Part shown: piece after piece, positions 25,432-37,801 of the stretch
Position numbering within the stretch: the stretch's first letter is position 1
Layout of the letters: every line of letters begins with the position of its first letter
Source of the DNA: Cristatella mucedo
Lineage: Eukaryota > Bryozoa > Phylactolaemata > Cristatellidae
Direction: 5' to 3'
Length of the DNA stretch: 64,000 nucleotides
Assembly (NCBI GenBank): GCA_009760855.2
Contig: WPIO01000002.1
Coordinates: 8,251,001-8,315,000 of the forward strand
Notes under the pieces: generated by a model
Seen by the model: the letters and a program-made list of their open reading frames with translations, nothing else
What the model was told of the DNA's origin: nothing
Databases searched by the model: none
Position numbers and translations under genes: made by a program

Positions 25432-25530
25432 ATTCATTTTTATGGTGTCCTTAGAGAATTTAATCCCCATCTTGGCGCTTCGCATATGTCCCAAGGATTA
25501 CCCGAATGACTTTGGTCGTTGAAGGCCAGC
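25432..25530 (-). mobile_element. SINE1, partial
   Basis: The LINE-like tail (TTTTATGGTGTCCTTAGAGA on the +) and the CGCATATGTC junction are clear. The tRNA-like half is worn beyond the GACTTTGGTCG segment. Confidence 0.55.
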
Positions 25531-26299
25531 AACCTAATTCCTGCCCAACATCAGCCTCTGCTAAAGCCACCAGTAATAACATGCTTATAACTTAGCATTC
25601 TTAGGCAACTTTTTCGGTACTCATAGATCGTGCTAGGTTGGTCACCCACATTTAAAAGGATACGTGATCAAATTTCTTAGATGTAAAAAGACCTGTAAAA
25701 CAACACCACTGACATATAAAGTGGTTTCCCTATTTCGTCTCTAACGTACAGCGAAAATATACTAAATCACTGCGATTAACTAAATGGTTAGAGCAGTAGG
25801 TACTGCTACGTTTATTGCACACAATTTAGGCCTCACTTTATCGGCCTGAGGCCGAAAATAAGACACTTGTGGATCTTGGCTTAAATTTCTAGGTGACTGT
25901 CTTAGCTTAAGCCTTCTCATTGAGCAATACTTCTCTGCCTTGCTCTGTGTCCAACTCTCTTTCCTTATTTTTAGCCTGCATTTATGCCATTCACACTTGG
26001 AAGGAAATTAGCTCTCTGAAGCTTACCAGAGATAAGCCTACCTAATAGCTGTGGAGAACTATTGTCTCCATAAAGTTGGAAGACCATATGCTCAAACACA
26101 TTTCATTTAGCACCACATCTAGCATCACTCACGCGACGTCTGCACCTAAAATGGACGTGCTATTCCAAAACGGCATGGTTATTTTATCAGCGCATTGCCT
26201 TAAATATAAAGTCAGTCTAATTCAAGTTAAAGGGCTTTGCCAAAGTATGGGCCCGATTAAAAAAAGGTAAAGCAACCAAAATAGTTCACAAGTTTTTCA
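25531..26299. other. spacer, nothing recognised
   Basis: No motif or repeat match seen. Confidence 0.4.
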
Positions 26300-26650
26300 C
26301 ATGTCATCTAGATTAATCCAAATCTCCTTGCTTGAGACTCTCGGCCATTTTTCTGTCTGCCACTGGGGCAGCACAAGGCAACTCGTCCGGTTGGTTATTA
26401 AGGGCGCAGCTTCCATTTCAAGACGAATCTTTCGAGTTTCACTGGCTCTTTGTCAAGAACCGAACATACTCCAAGATCCTCTGTCTGACCAGAAAGTCAC
26501 TTCATTCGGTATCACCAGCCTTCCTCGCTCTTCTACCATCTGGCTCTTGCAGTGTGCTTTCTTATCACCCGCTTCTCGGCCTCTACTTGCAGATCCTTGC
26601 ACCAAATTTAAATCGGTTATCAATCAGACTTTCAGTTTAGACGCCTGGTA
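26300..26650 (+). mobile_element. LINE RT C-terminal remnant, family uncertain
   Basis: The frame 26332-26640 contains FEFHWLFVKNRTYSKILCLT then RKSLHSVSPAFLALL. This corresponds to the LHWLPVKQRI.FKIL.LT and LHS.AP.YL motifs of F1/F2 C-termini. Other parts are too decayed to assign. Confidence 0.6.
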
Positions 26651-27119
26651 CTAGCTGGTTTGCTTTTGTCGTCATCTGTGCTTGTTTCTCATCAGTTGAG
26701 TGTCAGTTAAAGACGACACATTTATTCTGATAAGCATCTCCCACATCAAGAGAATCTGGCCATTCAAGTTTCCCATCGATGTGCTATACCTGCTAACTAG
26801 CTGCACGTGTCTCTTGCTTAACAGCTGTCCAACTAGGGAGCAGCCGCGACGGTCTTTGTGAGTCGCTTTGTGCATGCTTTCCCGAGAACGATACTTGTGC
26901 TTTTTTGCATACATATCTCAGTATTATACTTTGCTTATTGTTGAATCTGGATTATTGCTACTCTTGCAACGAACGCTAAAGCGTCTGTATCGAGATTTAA
27001 TTCTCTTCAGGCGATCTTTCAAAGACTTAAGATTATTATAAAGCTAATTAGCTTTTGGGCTATTGTAAAGTGCATTAGCAGTTACGCGATTATAGTTAAA
27101 GGTTAGCTGGTTTAACATC

Positions 27120-27250
27120 ATCATTAATACAGTGCCAGAGGGCTTTAACGGCAATCAAAACTGCTAGCAGTAACCAATAAAGGATTGCCTACTGTAGGTA
27201 TGGAACCCACGATCTGGATTGGGTGCAGTGAGCTCACCTTACCTCAACCC
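27120..27250 (-). mobile_element. SINE2 copy, decayed
   Basis: The - strand has GAGGTAAGGTGAGC at the head, GTGGGTTCCATACC at the B-box position and the GATTGCCGTTAAAGCCCTCT body shared with 39117-39307 and 45365-45535. Confidence 0.6.
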
Positions 27251-30200
27251 CCATCTAAGACCCATGGTTGTACGAAACACAGTTTTACATGAAAACGCAA
27301 CCAGCTAAAGTCACCATATTTTTGGTTGTCTGTGGTATGCAACACAATGCCACTTTTAATTAAGTTAAGAATTGTCAGCATTTTTCTTAGTCATTACTGA
27401 ATCCAACGATTTATACCGAAGATGTGTATCCCCACTATATTCGCCCTAGTTAAGACAAAAAAAGCACTGTGGATTACTTTAATCCGACTCTAACGCAAAT
27501 CATGGATCAGGAACGTCCTCGTGGAAGAAAATTTAAGTTACTTTCCTTCTTTCTTCTATATTTTAATACTGACGATGTGGCGCGGATACGTCTGCACAGC
27601 TTTTAATGTGCATTACATTCAGATCCAGGTTCCCGATCTGGTCTTTCGCAAGCCTACGGAGCCACTGAAAGTTTCGATACTCGCTAGCTGGAAGGTCTGC
27701 TAACGGTTCTTACAAATAGTGTAAAAACAAAGATTTCCTCGATCATTACATATAGTTAAAGTCAAGTGTTTCTTGTCAAGCTATATTAGTAGTTTGACGT
27801 TTTTTTGTCACTCATGTAAACTTTGACCGTGAACTTATAGTCTCCAGCCTGCCGTTTTTGCTCTGACTAGCTCATTAGCTAAGTGCTGATGATTCCATCT
27901 GCTTTTTAGAACCTTTTCTTTCATAAGCAGACAAAAAGCAGACGAGAACGGTCGATTATTGGTTCAATCCCATGGCGCCTCGACCAAGGTCCGGTAACGA
28001 TAGATATATCAGTCATCACCACGAAGAGTCTCGCTGGTGGTAAAAACGGTGTCACGCCATTGCCATTGCTGTAGCTCATGGAATTTTGAGGAGGCCGTGC
28101 ATTGCATTGCGGCTATTAAAGAGTGATATTGTGCTTGCTAAAAAATCCGCGATCATTTATAAGGCTGACCACCAAATCGTGTTCCGTGATCGAGCAGCTT
28201 CAAGTGTACAGTCGTGGACCGAGCCGCTGAGGCTGCAATCACCTTCTTCCCTAAACCTTCAGATTGCAGCCGAAAATAAAGAACTACGTGTAAAAATTCT
28301 TTGATGTGAGTACACTGACGGTAGCAACAAACTAAAAGTCAACCAAATATTATTCGACAGCCGCTGCATCACTTACCAGCTCATAGCTGAAGTTATTAAG
28401 GCGAATTCTTGCAATAATGCAGGCTACGAAATTCACTGTTTTAGCATGACGATGCCACAAACGTCAAGCTGAAAATTATTTAAAAAAAACTTCTTGACGT
28501 AGTTGCGAGTAAAGGCTCATATGCGAAAAAATATTAGGCTTGATGAGATTTATGCTAATGCAATGGAAACTGCAGTAATTAGCCAGGTTTAAATCCTGAT
28601 TTTCGGCTACTTAAGGATGTCAATGCGTGCACCGTCTGCAAGAAGGCATGCCAAATTCTCTATGACCGCGCAGTCGCAGCTGCACCGCACGCACCTGTAA
28701 GTTCCATCTGCATCCGATTAGTATATATTCGACCGTCAATTGAGCAGGGCGATTTGTAGAGATACAAATCAATTGCTGGTAAGAATGGATGAAGGCAAAT
28801 CAAATGCATTGCCCGAAATGGCATGCCAGTCACAGGGAAAACTAAGCCAATCTAGGAGCATCGCTTGAATACATCACTTTCTCTCGTCGAACTTTTTCAG
28901 CGAGCGAAGAGCACAAATAACTTATTTATAATTACATTATTTCGAGCCTTTAGAAAAAATAACGCTCTTCCATTCGTCCGAAAACCAGCCAACATGGTTG
29001 CACGACGTGTCAATGTAGCAGACCTACAAGGAGTATTTAGCTGCGATGCACCCACTTTCCCGTAGCCCTCGCTCGTGCCGCCCAGCTGCGTCAAGGCACC
29101 GTCACCTGGCTTGCGGAAAGAATGCCGGAAAGGCTCGTCGGCAAGATGTGAGTTTATCCGGAGCTCCGTATGGAGCGGCGACCCTCTCTTCGAGCGGGGA
29201 GGTTATTCCCTGACAATATATTGACGAATCGGGCAACCAGTGCAGCTGCAAGGCACACATGGTGACGGTACGCACGGCACACATTGCGATGGCATTACAT
29301 GGAAACAGCCAGTCATGACTGTTCGGTGCATTACGAGCTTATAGCAATAAATAGTACCAATAAGGACTTCGCAAACTGAAAAATGAACCGACCACCAGCC
29401 CAAGCGTTAAGGACAAACCCAGTGTCACTCAGCAGCAGTGAAGCATCACCTAGATGCTGGCTCAGCCAGCATCTCCCGTCGACTCTCGGAATTTCGGTAC
29501 CGTTTCATAAAATAAGATCTCGTTCTAGCCAAACATGCTGCTCCGTCACGACTGCCTTTTTTTAAATAATTAACATCACCATTCCTTGTGCCTAGCACGC
29601 CTTTCACGTCGAATTTACTCCATTCACTCGTGACTTTTCTACGTAGAGTTTTGTAGCTGTCTCTGTTCGTAGGTCTTCCTGCCAGTGCACCGAGACGCAG
29701 ATAATGGAATGCTCAGCAGCCAGGCTTTCTTGTAGCGAAGTTTTAAAGTACCAATTCACACTGCCACTTCTCTCCGATCAACACCGGTTGCCCACCAAGC
29801 AGCACGACGATTTAGGGATGTGCCACTCACTTTAAGGTCTCTGCATTCCCTCGCTCCCACGCATCCGAGACGTTCCGTTGTACCGCCGTTCTACTGGCTC
29901 TGGCCGCAGGCTGCGCTTGTGTGCATGAAACCATAAAACTGTGAACTCACGGTGAACTGACGTCGAGACACACCCACACCAATTTGACGATATTTAAAAG
30001 AAAAGCCTTTCCATTGCGCACAACAATTTTTCCTTATTACTACGAGCTTCTGTGAGCTGCAATTAATCATATCGATATCGACACATATCCCTAGAGCTCA
30101 GTCAGTTCTTCTCGGCCGAGGCCAGGTTTCATCAACTAGAAAGAATTTTATTTTTCTGCCATTTATTACACAAATGCATTGTAGTTATGTTTGCTAATAA

Positions 30201-30389
30201 GCACCTCTGCCACGTGGTCGCAGGCCTCTACTGCTGCAAGTGCTTACTGCCTGCGGGCTCGCTTCGCTGAGTGGCAGCAGAAGTAGTCATAGTATGGTTA
30301 TGGAAGATAACGCTGCGCTATTCTGCCGTGCGATGGAGGGCAGGCCATCTTGAACCGTGCCGGACAGGCGGGTCGACTATCTTGCTGTA
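27251..30389. other. 3.1-kb spacer upstream of gene B, nothing recognised
   Basis: Short open frames (27521-27703, 28086-28304, 28865-29065 on the +; 28897-29284 on the -) show no motif, no matched splice sites and no paralog. A short direct repeat around GGCACACATGGTGACGG occurs near 29250-29290. Confidence 0.4.
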
Positions 30390-30901
30390 ATTAGAAGAGA
30401 TGTACCTCTTCGTGCGCCATGGGCACAGTACTCTCTCCGCTATCACAGATAGCTCGTCGTCTGCAAAAAGCTAGCAGGCATTCAGCGGTTTCATATGGCA
30501 TTTCGCTTCTGCCGCTCAGGCTCAGGCCGATTTCAAACCTGGCGGCGGATCGCCTATCGATTCGGCGGCTACCGAGCGAATTGGTGAGTGAGGCGTGCTT
30601 TTTTCCGACCGCTGCAATGACATTCAACGGTAAGCCCTCAATTGCCTGCGACGTCGTCGCTCACGGCGAGCCTGGACGTGCGGGTAGCGAGGTCGTAACC
30701 AAACCGTCGCCAGAAACGCCGCACCCGCGGCGGCCATCTCGTAGCGCAGCATTCGGGACACCGTTCACCTGGCTTCTCTCGCCATTAGCCCGCGGAGGGC
30801 TGCGCCCGCAGAGCTTATCGAGCCGACGCCGAGCGTCAGATCGAGCGCGTGCACGGCCGCTGCGCGCGCGCGTAGATAATGCTCGGCCTCCTCGGCCAAA
30901 A

Positions 30902-30972
30902 TATAAGGTGGAAGCTCGGCCCAGTTGTGGCTGTTCCTCAGTATCTAACGATTAAGCAGCACTCGCCAGCAG
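30902..30972 (+). promoter_or_regulatory. gene B core promoter and leader exon (predicted)
   Basis: TATAAG at 30902-30907 is followed by a TCAGT initiator-like site (A at 30940). The leader exon would be 30940-30972, ending GCCAGCAG before GTGAGT. The leader intron (30973-31207, closing TTGTAG) leaves 15 bases before the ATG, as in gene A. An acceptor three bases further on is equally possible. Confidence 0.6.
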
Positions 30973-31081
30973 GTGAGTGCACAGCTCTGCACCGAGTCTG
31001 AGTCTGGGCCCCGAGGACGCACTTCTATCATTTCGCCTTTTAGCTTTAGCTTTACAATCGACCTCGGCGTTGGGCTCGGCT

Positions 31082-31156
31082 GTCGCGGCCACATCTGGCC
31101 GCGACTGGCTCGCTTCCTTCGCTGGCTTCCTGCCTAGCAGAGGCAGGAAGCCAGCG
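31082..31156. repeat. two perfect hairpins in gene B leader intron
   Basis: 31082-31091 pairs with 31096-31105 (10-bp stem, loop CATC). 31120-31135 pairs with 31141-31156 (16-bp stem, loop AGCAG). Both pair perfectly and are 14 bases apart. Confidence 0.9.
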
Positions 31157-31222
31157 GCCGGAGGCCACTTACGGAACTCGTCGCCGGCGTCGTCGTCGTC
31201 GTTGTAGTAGACAGAGTGCAGC

Positions 31223-32150
31223 ATGCGTTCCGTCGTGCTAGTCGTTGTTATCGCCGCCATCTGCGGCTCGTCCTCCGGTCTGCTGTTCGACTTGAGCAAC
31301 CGCTGCACCAGCGGACTGCTGACGTGCGCACTCAGCTCGGCAGCGAGCATGCTGGGCAGTACCATCACCAACATGGGCTCGCAGCTGGCCGAAGCCGGCA
31401 AGGCAGTCATCGAGAGCGCCATCGAGACAGGCAAGAACATTCTGACGCAGACCACCACAGGTAAACTGCCCCACAGCCGCCGCACTACAGCAGCCATGAC
31501 AGAGGAGAGCCATCCGTTGAGGATCCCGGAGCGCGTCCATCTCAGCTCTGCGGCAGCGACTAGGCGGTCCCTTCCCCGCACTCACCCACCGTCCTGGGTG
31601 TCCGTCAGCGGGAACGTTTGATGTGGCCGTGTGCGCCGATGCGCCTCGCGAGTGCCTCAGCGAGAGCTAGCTTGCGAAATGCTAGAGAAGACGCGACCGC
31701 AAAGCACACGAGAGCAGCGCCGTCCTCTGGGAGAGCGCAACTACCCGCCAAAAAAAGGGAAAGACCTCGGCACAAACGCGATGCAGAAGCGTGCGAGCGA
31801 ACGCGATGCAGCGGCCTCTGTGCACTGACGTCCTTGGGCCGGAAGCGCAGCACTCGCCACAGGGCTTCTGCCCTTGTCGACGCGAGACAAAACGCGTGTG
31901 AAACCTCGAGCCCGGGAAACGTGGCTAGCGTAATGCTTAGGAGCAGCACCAAAATGCGTGCAAGTATGCCGGAAGTAGCAGCGGAAGAGGGCCGCAGCAG
32001 TGACGAGCGCCCGCCCGCCCGCCCGCCCCTTGGTGCACTTTGGCGCAGCAGGTCCGCTTGCGTAGCATTGGAAAGTCTGCTCGACGAAGGGTCGCGGGTG
32101 ATATCCTGTATGAGCACTTGGCATACGAAAAACTCGTTCTAGGTTCGGAC

Positions 32151-32244
<94 letters not shown>

Positions 32245-35200
32245 ATCTCTCTACAGCATCAGAGGCTCAATCTCTCGATTGCCACTCCAACCGCATGTAA
32301 AGCCCTGCCGAAGCCTGCTGCTCCGAGGTTCTTCTACGTGACCTACGCGCCCTCGAAAATTCTAGAATTCGTAGAAATTAAGAAAGCCTAGCTCGCAAAC
32401 GTCCGTCTTTGTGCAAAAGGTTCCATTTAGAGAGCAGTAGTTGCTCACCTCAACATCACGGGTTCTCCTGCAGCAGTCGCAAGAATTGAGATGCGAGATG
32501 CACAGAGCTGGCTGCAATTCCCGACCAGCATGAATAAGGTTGAATTGGCAAGCCTCGAGCATCTTGATGGACGCTTGCACAGATTAAGTTCTTTCTTTTG
32601 CTTGTCAATTCTGAACACCTGGCGGAATGCACGGGTCGGTTGCTCTTGCAGCTTCTTGGTTCCTCGAGAAGTTAAACAGGCCGTGCACTCCCCTTTTGCT
32701 CCATAGTAGCAGTAGCAAAGTTTTTGCTCAAGTCGCTAAATAATTTCGCAGTTATACGGACCCTCGTCTATAGTTTTGCTTTACCAAATGTTGACTAGTT
32801 CCGGCGGCGGCTCAAAGCCTGCAGTATTAACAAACCTGAGATCCGTATGTTGCCATGCAGAAGAACCAAAGAGTTTCAAAGTTTTATGATCCTGACCATG
32901 CAAGCGACGCATTTTTGAAAGAATTGCCATTTCAAACTTATTTATTGCTTAGTGAATTAGAAAAACACATTCGGTACGCCAAACTATAATAACCGAAAGA
33001 CGTTACCTAATTATATTCGGCCGATCTAATAGGATGGAAGTCGTTCGGTATATTATTGTCACGCTATTCTAGGTCTCTGAGCATATTGCGCGAAACTAAT
33101 GGTTTAGTAATAAAAAACTGTTAATATAAAATGCGAGATTAAGATTTATGGGAGCACACTGAAAGATATCAGTTGCTTCACTCAACAAGTTTGCATAATA
33201 AAAATTTGCATGCTCGCAGATGGAAAATGAATGAATTAGGCTAGATCAACAGCAGTGGAAATACCACGCAACAAAGTATCCTACTGTGCCACGTATCAAA
33301 TAAACTAGTCAGTGTGTAAGGTTTTCATAATCTGTGGTTTCTAGTGTGTTAACTTGTATTCGTCTGAATCAAATGTTATTCAGTGCACCTTTGCAAAGGG
33401 GGCGGGGTGCATTGACATTTTTTGCAAGCTGTAATTAATCTATTAATAACAAAGTTAACAATGTTAATAATCTGATAGGTTTATTCGCGAAATAATATAT
33501 ATGCCCTCATCATGGGAAACCTTTTGAAGCTAAAATTACGTACCTATCCTGATTGAAGACATATATTCTTCGGAATCAGGAGGTACCAAAAATAATTTTT
33601 TTTCTAATATGACAATTTCTTTTAAACTGCATTATAAGTTCATGGCTTCATGAAGACGGTAAATCTTTCATTAAGTATTGAGTTATCACCGAAAATCCTG
33701 ACCAATAGAATGAAAACAGAAAGCTTCAGTGTGCTATTATAATTCATTTTCTCTAATTAAAACTGTCCAAACTTTCGACAATTGTTATTCATCATTGCAA
33801 TTACATTAGCTGCATATAGAATAGTGGAGCGAATCAAACAAAATAATAGATGCATTTCTGTTTATTTCATTGCAAGTGTGGATAGATATTAATTTGACAT
33901 AAATCTAAGCATTTTCTGCCTGATCCTTGCTGAACTACTCACAATTTCCTTTTATTCACATTGTGATTCAAATTCCACAGTGTTCCATGCGTTTGTGTCG
34001 TTCTTCGCCTGAAACGCGAACGGCTGGCCATACAGACTCTACTGCCTTGTATAGCTCATACTGCCCTAACGTTTCAGGTATTCTCGCAACTGTGGGCCAG
34101 TCTTTGGACAAGATTGGTAAGCGAGAACTGGTTTACTCGCGATCCCTAAGCGACTTGCTGCACCAAGCACAGCAATTCCTGTCAGCCAGTGGACAGTCAT
34201 TGAAGGTAGGCAGGCAGATTTCGTCATAAAGAAGGAAATTCGAAAGGCAATGCTAACAACATAATCTAAGCTTGATATTTGACGTCATTTGATAATTCTT
34301 TCGCTAAAGCAGTTGACAATTTGAATTTATTTAAATGCTATTGCAAGCTCACCATGACACATAATATCATGGGTCGTGGTAATTAGCACATGGAGCTAGC
34401 AAACTGTATTCGCTAACCCGTGGCTCACATTTTAGGATAAATTTGTCGGAGCCGTGTCCAAACTTGCCGACATAGCTGGAAATCTTATTGACATAAAAGG
34501 AGACATGACGACTGAGGTCAACTCGGCTGTCGGTGAGGCGTAAATGGGGTTAGACTTTTGATTCAAAACTGCACTGTCCATGAACGATATAGACTAACTG
34601 GAGATATCCTTTGAAGTTTTTCCATCTCACGCCAGATCGGTCGTTCACTATTGTCGTTGCACGTTTTATTACAATTATGGAACGCCAAAATATAGAAGAA
34701 ATGAGTAGCCCAAAGCCACTTTTAGGAAAACGCGTGTCACAATTCTAGCTGACACAGTGAATTGAAGCAACTGTCACCGCTATAGATGGTCGACTTTGTG
34801 TGGAGATCGCTATCTTATCTCTGCTCTTTTGCAATTCGATGACTCAAATGTGTCTTTCAATACTGCTTGCAGGTCAATTCAAGGGCGATGCCGAAGCAGT
34901 GTTGAACAGCATTCGCTTCACGCTGCAGCAGATTGGAGAAAAGGCGGCGCTCAAGTTCAGTGAGGTATTTACTTTCAAGCTTAGCAACCAATGCCCTGGT
35001 TCAGGACAGTCGATCCGACAATCGTTGCAATCTCTCGAATAATATGACTGCACCGTAGTTGCAGTCATATTTTTTCCGCACCATACGCATTACTTTGTAG
35101 CTTTTCAACCAGTCTGGCTCCAAGAGGGGCATTTCGGACGCTGTGGCGATCGCTTCTTCGGCACTGCAGGGTGCGCTCAAGAGTGTAGCTGACGCAATGT

Positions 35201-36027
35201 CACCACACGTGAACACATTGATCAAGGTGTGTGCCCGCCATATTCAGCCTTCATGAAAATATGTTCAATTGATTTATTTTGCAGCCTTCTAGATAAAAAT
35301 GTTCTGCCGGAGTACTAGGGATCATCTTTTCACCCCTCTTGCTCGCTCATGGCTGCCGGTCACCCACCCTGTGCAAACGAAGGCACGTGCAAGTGTATGC
35401 TCTGCTTTGAATATGTCTAATATTATGTTGATCTCACATTCATGTTGTCCCTTCGTTTCTCCTATGCAATATCGCTTTGTATACAGTCTTCGATTAGAAA
35501 GATTCTCAATTTTATAGTGACATGGTTAGCTAAGTTTTCCCATAGCCCTATAAGTTGCTGTTTCATTTCTAGTGAGGCAGAGTCGGTCGACCGTTACCTG
35601 ATTTATGATTGGCACTCTAATTTATTTTTCTTAGCAAGTTACTGACCTTGGCTCAGCGATCACGGGACAAGCTGGCGATCTTCTTAGCAAAGTCAAGCAG
35701 TCTGCTGAGCAACTCAAGGGAAAGCTGCAGTCGCACGTGCAGACGCTAGCCGACCACGGCCAAACCATCGTTCAGCATGGCAAGGACGCGCTGGGAGCGA
35801 CCAAGGACGCACTTGCTCAGATCATAGGTAAATTAGGAGCGTTTCACTAGGATTTATCAGTTTTCGGTGGCATTGCCGAGGCACAGAGGCAGCTTGCGAG
35901 CATTTTCCTTGCTTACGCTGTAGGTCAAACTCTAGGTAATGCCAAAGGAACTCTCAAGGATGTTATCAGCATAGGCAAAGATGCCATTAGTGTAGTAGCG
36001 GAGCACGTCGGCAAGCAAGGTTTCTAA
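31223..36027 (+). CDS. Gene B: secreted amphipathic-helix protein, 321 aa, 7 coding exons
   Basis: Exons: 31223-31460, 34078-34205, 34436-34532, 34873-34964, 35113-35226, 35635-35827, 35924-36027. Phases equal those of genes A and C. Exons 2, 6 and 7 have the same length as in A (128, 193, 104). It has a signal peptide of about 18 residues, then Cys28 and Cys35, one residue closer than in A and C. The ADIPPF and EIGHNIKHT segments of exon 1 are not kept, so B's N-terminus is the outlier. Shared motifs are GKREL (93-97), GQFKG at the start of exon 4 and KRGISD (189-194). Exon 6 is typical 11-mer helix sequence (for example KSHVQTL-like blocks LQSHVQTLADHGQ). Intron 1 is large (2.6 kb) with a (CT)n tract. 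Its last intron, exon 7 and 3' flank were copied to 59.1 kb. Role unknown, presumed secreted and helical. Confidence 0.88.
32153..32252. repeat. (CT)n microsatellite in gene B intron 1
   Basis: About 86 bp of pure CT followed by CTAT variants, one of the longest simple repeats in the window. Confidence 0.97.
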
Positions 36028-36149
36028 TACTGCTTGTTAGCCATGAATAAGATGGAAGCCGACGGAGGAACATGGTGACAGAGCAGATCTTTGCGAGATG
36101 CAAAGCAATCCTGTGGGATATTGCAAAGTGACTACTGCAGTTTTGTGTC

Positions 36150-36155
36150 ATTAAA
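36150..36155 (+). terminator. gene B poly(A) signal ATTAAA
   Basis: ATTAAA lies about 120 bases after the stop. It is preserved in the duplicated copy near 59407. Confidence 0.55.
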
Positions 36156-36315
36156 GAAATTAAAAGTCTCTATTTAAAGTGGCCACTTGAAGTTATTTAA
36201 GTGAGAAATAAATTTCGGCCCATTAAGCCAGTGCGTCTAGAAACATCGACAGTTTCTGCAAGCGGATAATGAAATTTTCACGCAAGAAATACGTATTTAT
36301 ATGGTTCATGCGTAT

Positions 36316-36664
36316 TGCGCCCTAAACATCTCAATTTATATTTAGGCGCTTCACATATGCCACGGGGCTTGTTGCGTGACATTCTCTAAGTGGCAGGTAC
36401 GCGATACCACACAGATCCTCGAAGCAGACTCAAAGACGTTTATTCAAGCGGACGACGCCGCGGGCCAGTACGCAACGGCCTGACCGGCGTCCTCGACCTC
36501 ACACCCAGGGCCTTTGACGCCCGTTAGTTATAAACCACTGTCATAAACCGCAACAGCCCATAATTCAACGACGGTGTCGTAATTTTAAAATTTCCACAGG
36601 GCTCGAGCCAATGACCTCAGCTGGACCTTGGTTGGAGCGAGCACCTTGACCGCTGGGCCAAACC
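36316..36664 (-). mobile_element. SINE1 copy split by a solo LTR
   Basis: The LINE-like tail half lies at 36316-36369 and the tRNA-like half at 36604-36664, with the SINE1 sequence continuous across GGGCT when the insert is removed. Confidence 0.85.
36370..36598. mobile_element. solo LTR of an LTR retrotransposon, 229 bp
   Basis: It begins TGTTGCGTGACA and ends TTTCCACA (TG...CA termini). It is flanked by a perfect 5-bp target duplication GGGCT (36365-36369 and 36599-36603). No internal region is present, as expected after LTR-LTR recombination. Five-base duplications are usual for Ty3/gypsy- and BEL-type elements. The orientation is not certain. Confidence 0.8.
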
Positions 36665-37689
36665 CTGCTTAACTTATTTTCATCAGCACATGAATTCAAG
36701 CTGTGGTTCAATAACCAGAGCTGGACTGTGCCGCCTTTTCTACTTGAAGTTGCAGCTGCTCCGTAAGGGAGACAGCATTATGCAAACATTATTGCCGTTT
36801 TTTAAAAGACTGCCTCTATCGCTCCTTGAACTAACGGATGCCTAATATCGACGATGCGGTGAATCAAGCATAGCAAATATGCTACGATTTGAAAACAGCA
36901 GAATTGTTTCAAAATAATCTTAGCAGTATTTTATTAGCATTCTGCAAATTGTGTCGCACTACCCCTGCCGACAAAGGACGCTATCAGTATGGGTTAAGAC
37001 TGTATGAGGAATTGCACGGTAATATAAACTACTTAAATATTTGAAGATTTTAAAATTGTATTTATTGAATGCTAATTTTAGGACAGCAACGCACATTACA
37101 GCCGGTGATAAAAATCCTATCACTTGAGAGCAATTTTTTTGAAAATTTTATATTTATAAGTGATACATATAAGCGAGCTGATATGATTGTCGGATGAAAG
37201 GCCACTTAAAAATACAGAGATTTTGCGCACATGTTACATGAGATGTGCTGATGCACCTCATGTTGCGAGACAGGTTTTTCAATATCAGAGCAACAATAGA
37301 TAAGCCCAAATCTAGTAAGTTTGTTCCACTGGCAGTCAATTCAAAAAGTATATGCATTATTATCAGCGGTGCATTGAGCAAAGTAGTGGATAAAGTTGGA
37401 CGTGTCATAACTCTAAATATATTGCACTTGGCATTTTGATTGCTTAACCCACTAGCATGCCAAAGGAGATCTGATGCAAAATATTCACTTTTTACTACGT
37501 CGAGCACTAATTCTGGATTAAAAAACCGATGCTGCTTTTATTCAGCCGAGTCAAGACCATTTCAGTTCATATTTTTTCCAAGCTTACATAATTAAAAGGC
37601 TTCACATTGTGTTAAATCCAAAATACCTTTTATGGACGTGAAAATGATAAAAAAGCCTTAAGATACCAAAGCAATCCATCTTTATGGAG

Positions 37690-37790
37690 GATTTTAACAT
37701 TATTATCAATAATAATAACAATAAAATTTATAAAACGCCCTCAGAGAACTCAGTCTCAATCTAGGTGCTTTGAATTTGCTGCAAAGGAAC
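37690..37790 (-). mobile_element. LINE F1 3' tail fragment
   Basis: ATT/AAT repeats and the GCGCC..GAGA..TTCTC..GGGCGT tail of F1 on the - strand. It is matched by 61745-61855 in the second copy of the block. Confidence 0.75.
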
Positions 37791-37801
37791 ATTGACTATC
37801 A

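Larger units (their letters stand above)
30395..32100. other. GC/CpG-rich island around gene B 5' end
   Basis: Base composition rises sharply against the AT-rich flanks, with many CG dinucleotides. The island spans the predicted promoter, leader exon and first coding exon. Long open frames on both strands here follow from few stops in GC-rich DNA and are not called. Confidence 0.65.

Noticed and set aside
27975-28060. B-box-like GGTTCAATCCC followed by CGACCAAGG, suggesting another SINE1
   Set aside because: Order and spacing do not fit SINE1 or SINE2 and no tail is present.
30419-32142. Long open frames on both strands in the GC-rich region of gene B (for example 30419-30955 +, 30952-31581 -, 31618-32142 +)
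   Set aside because: They overlap each other and the gene B leader, intron and first exon, lack any motif, and are explained by the scarcity of stops in GC-rich DNA.
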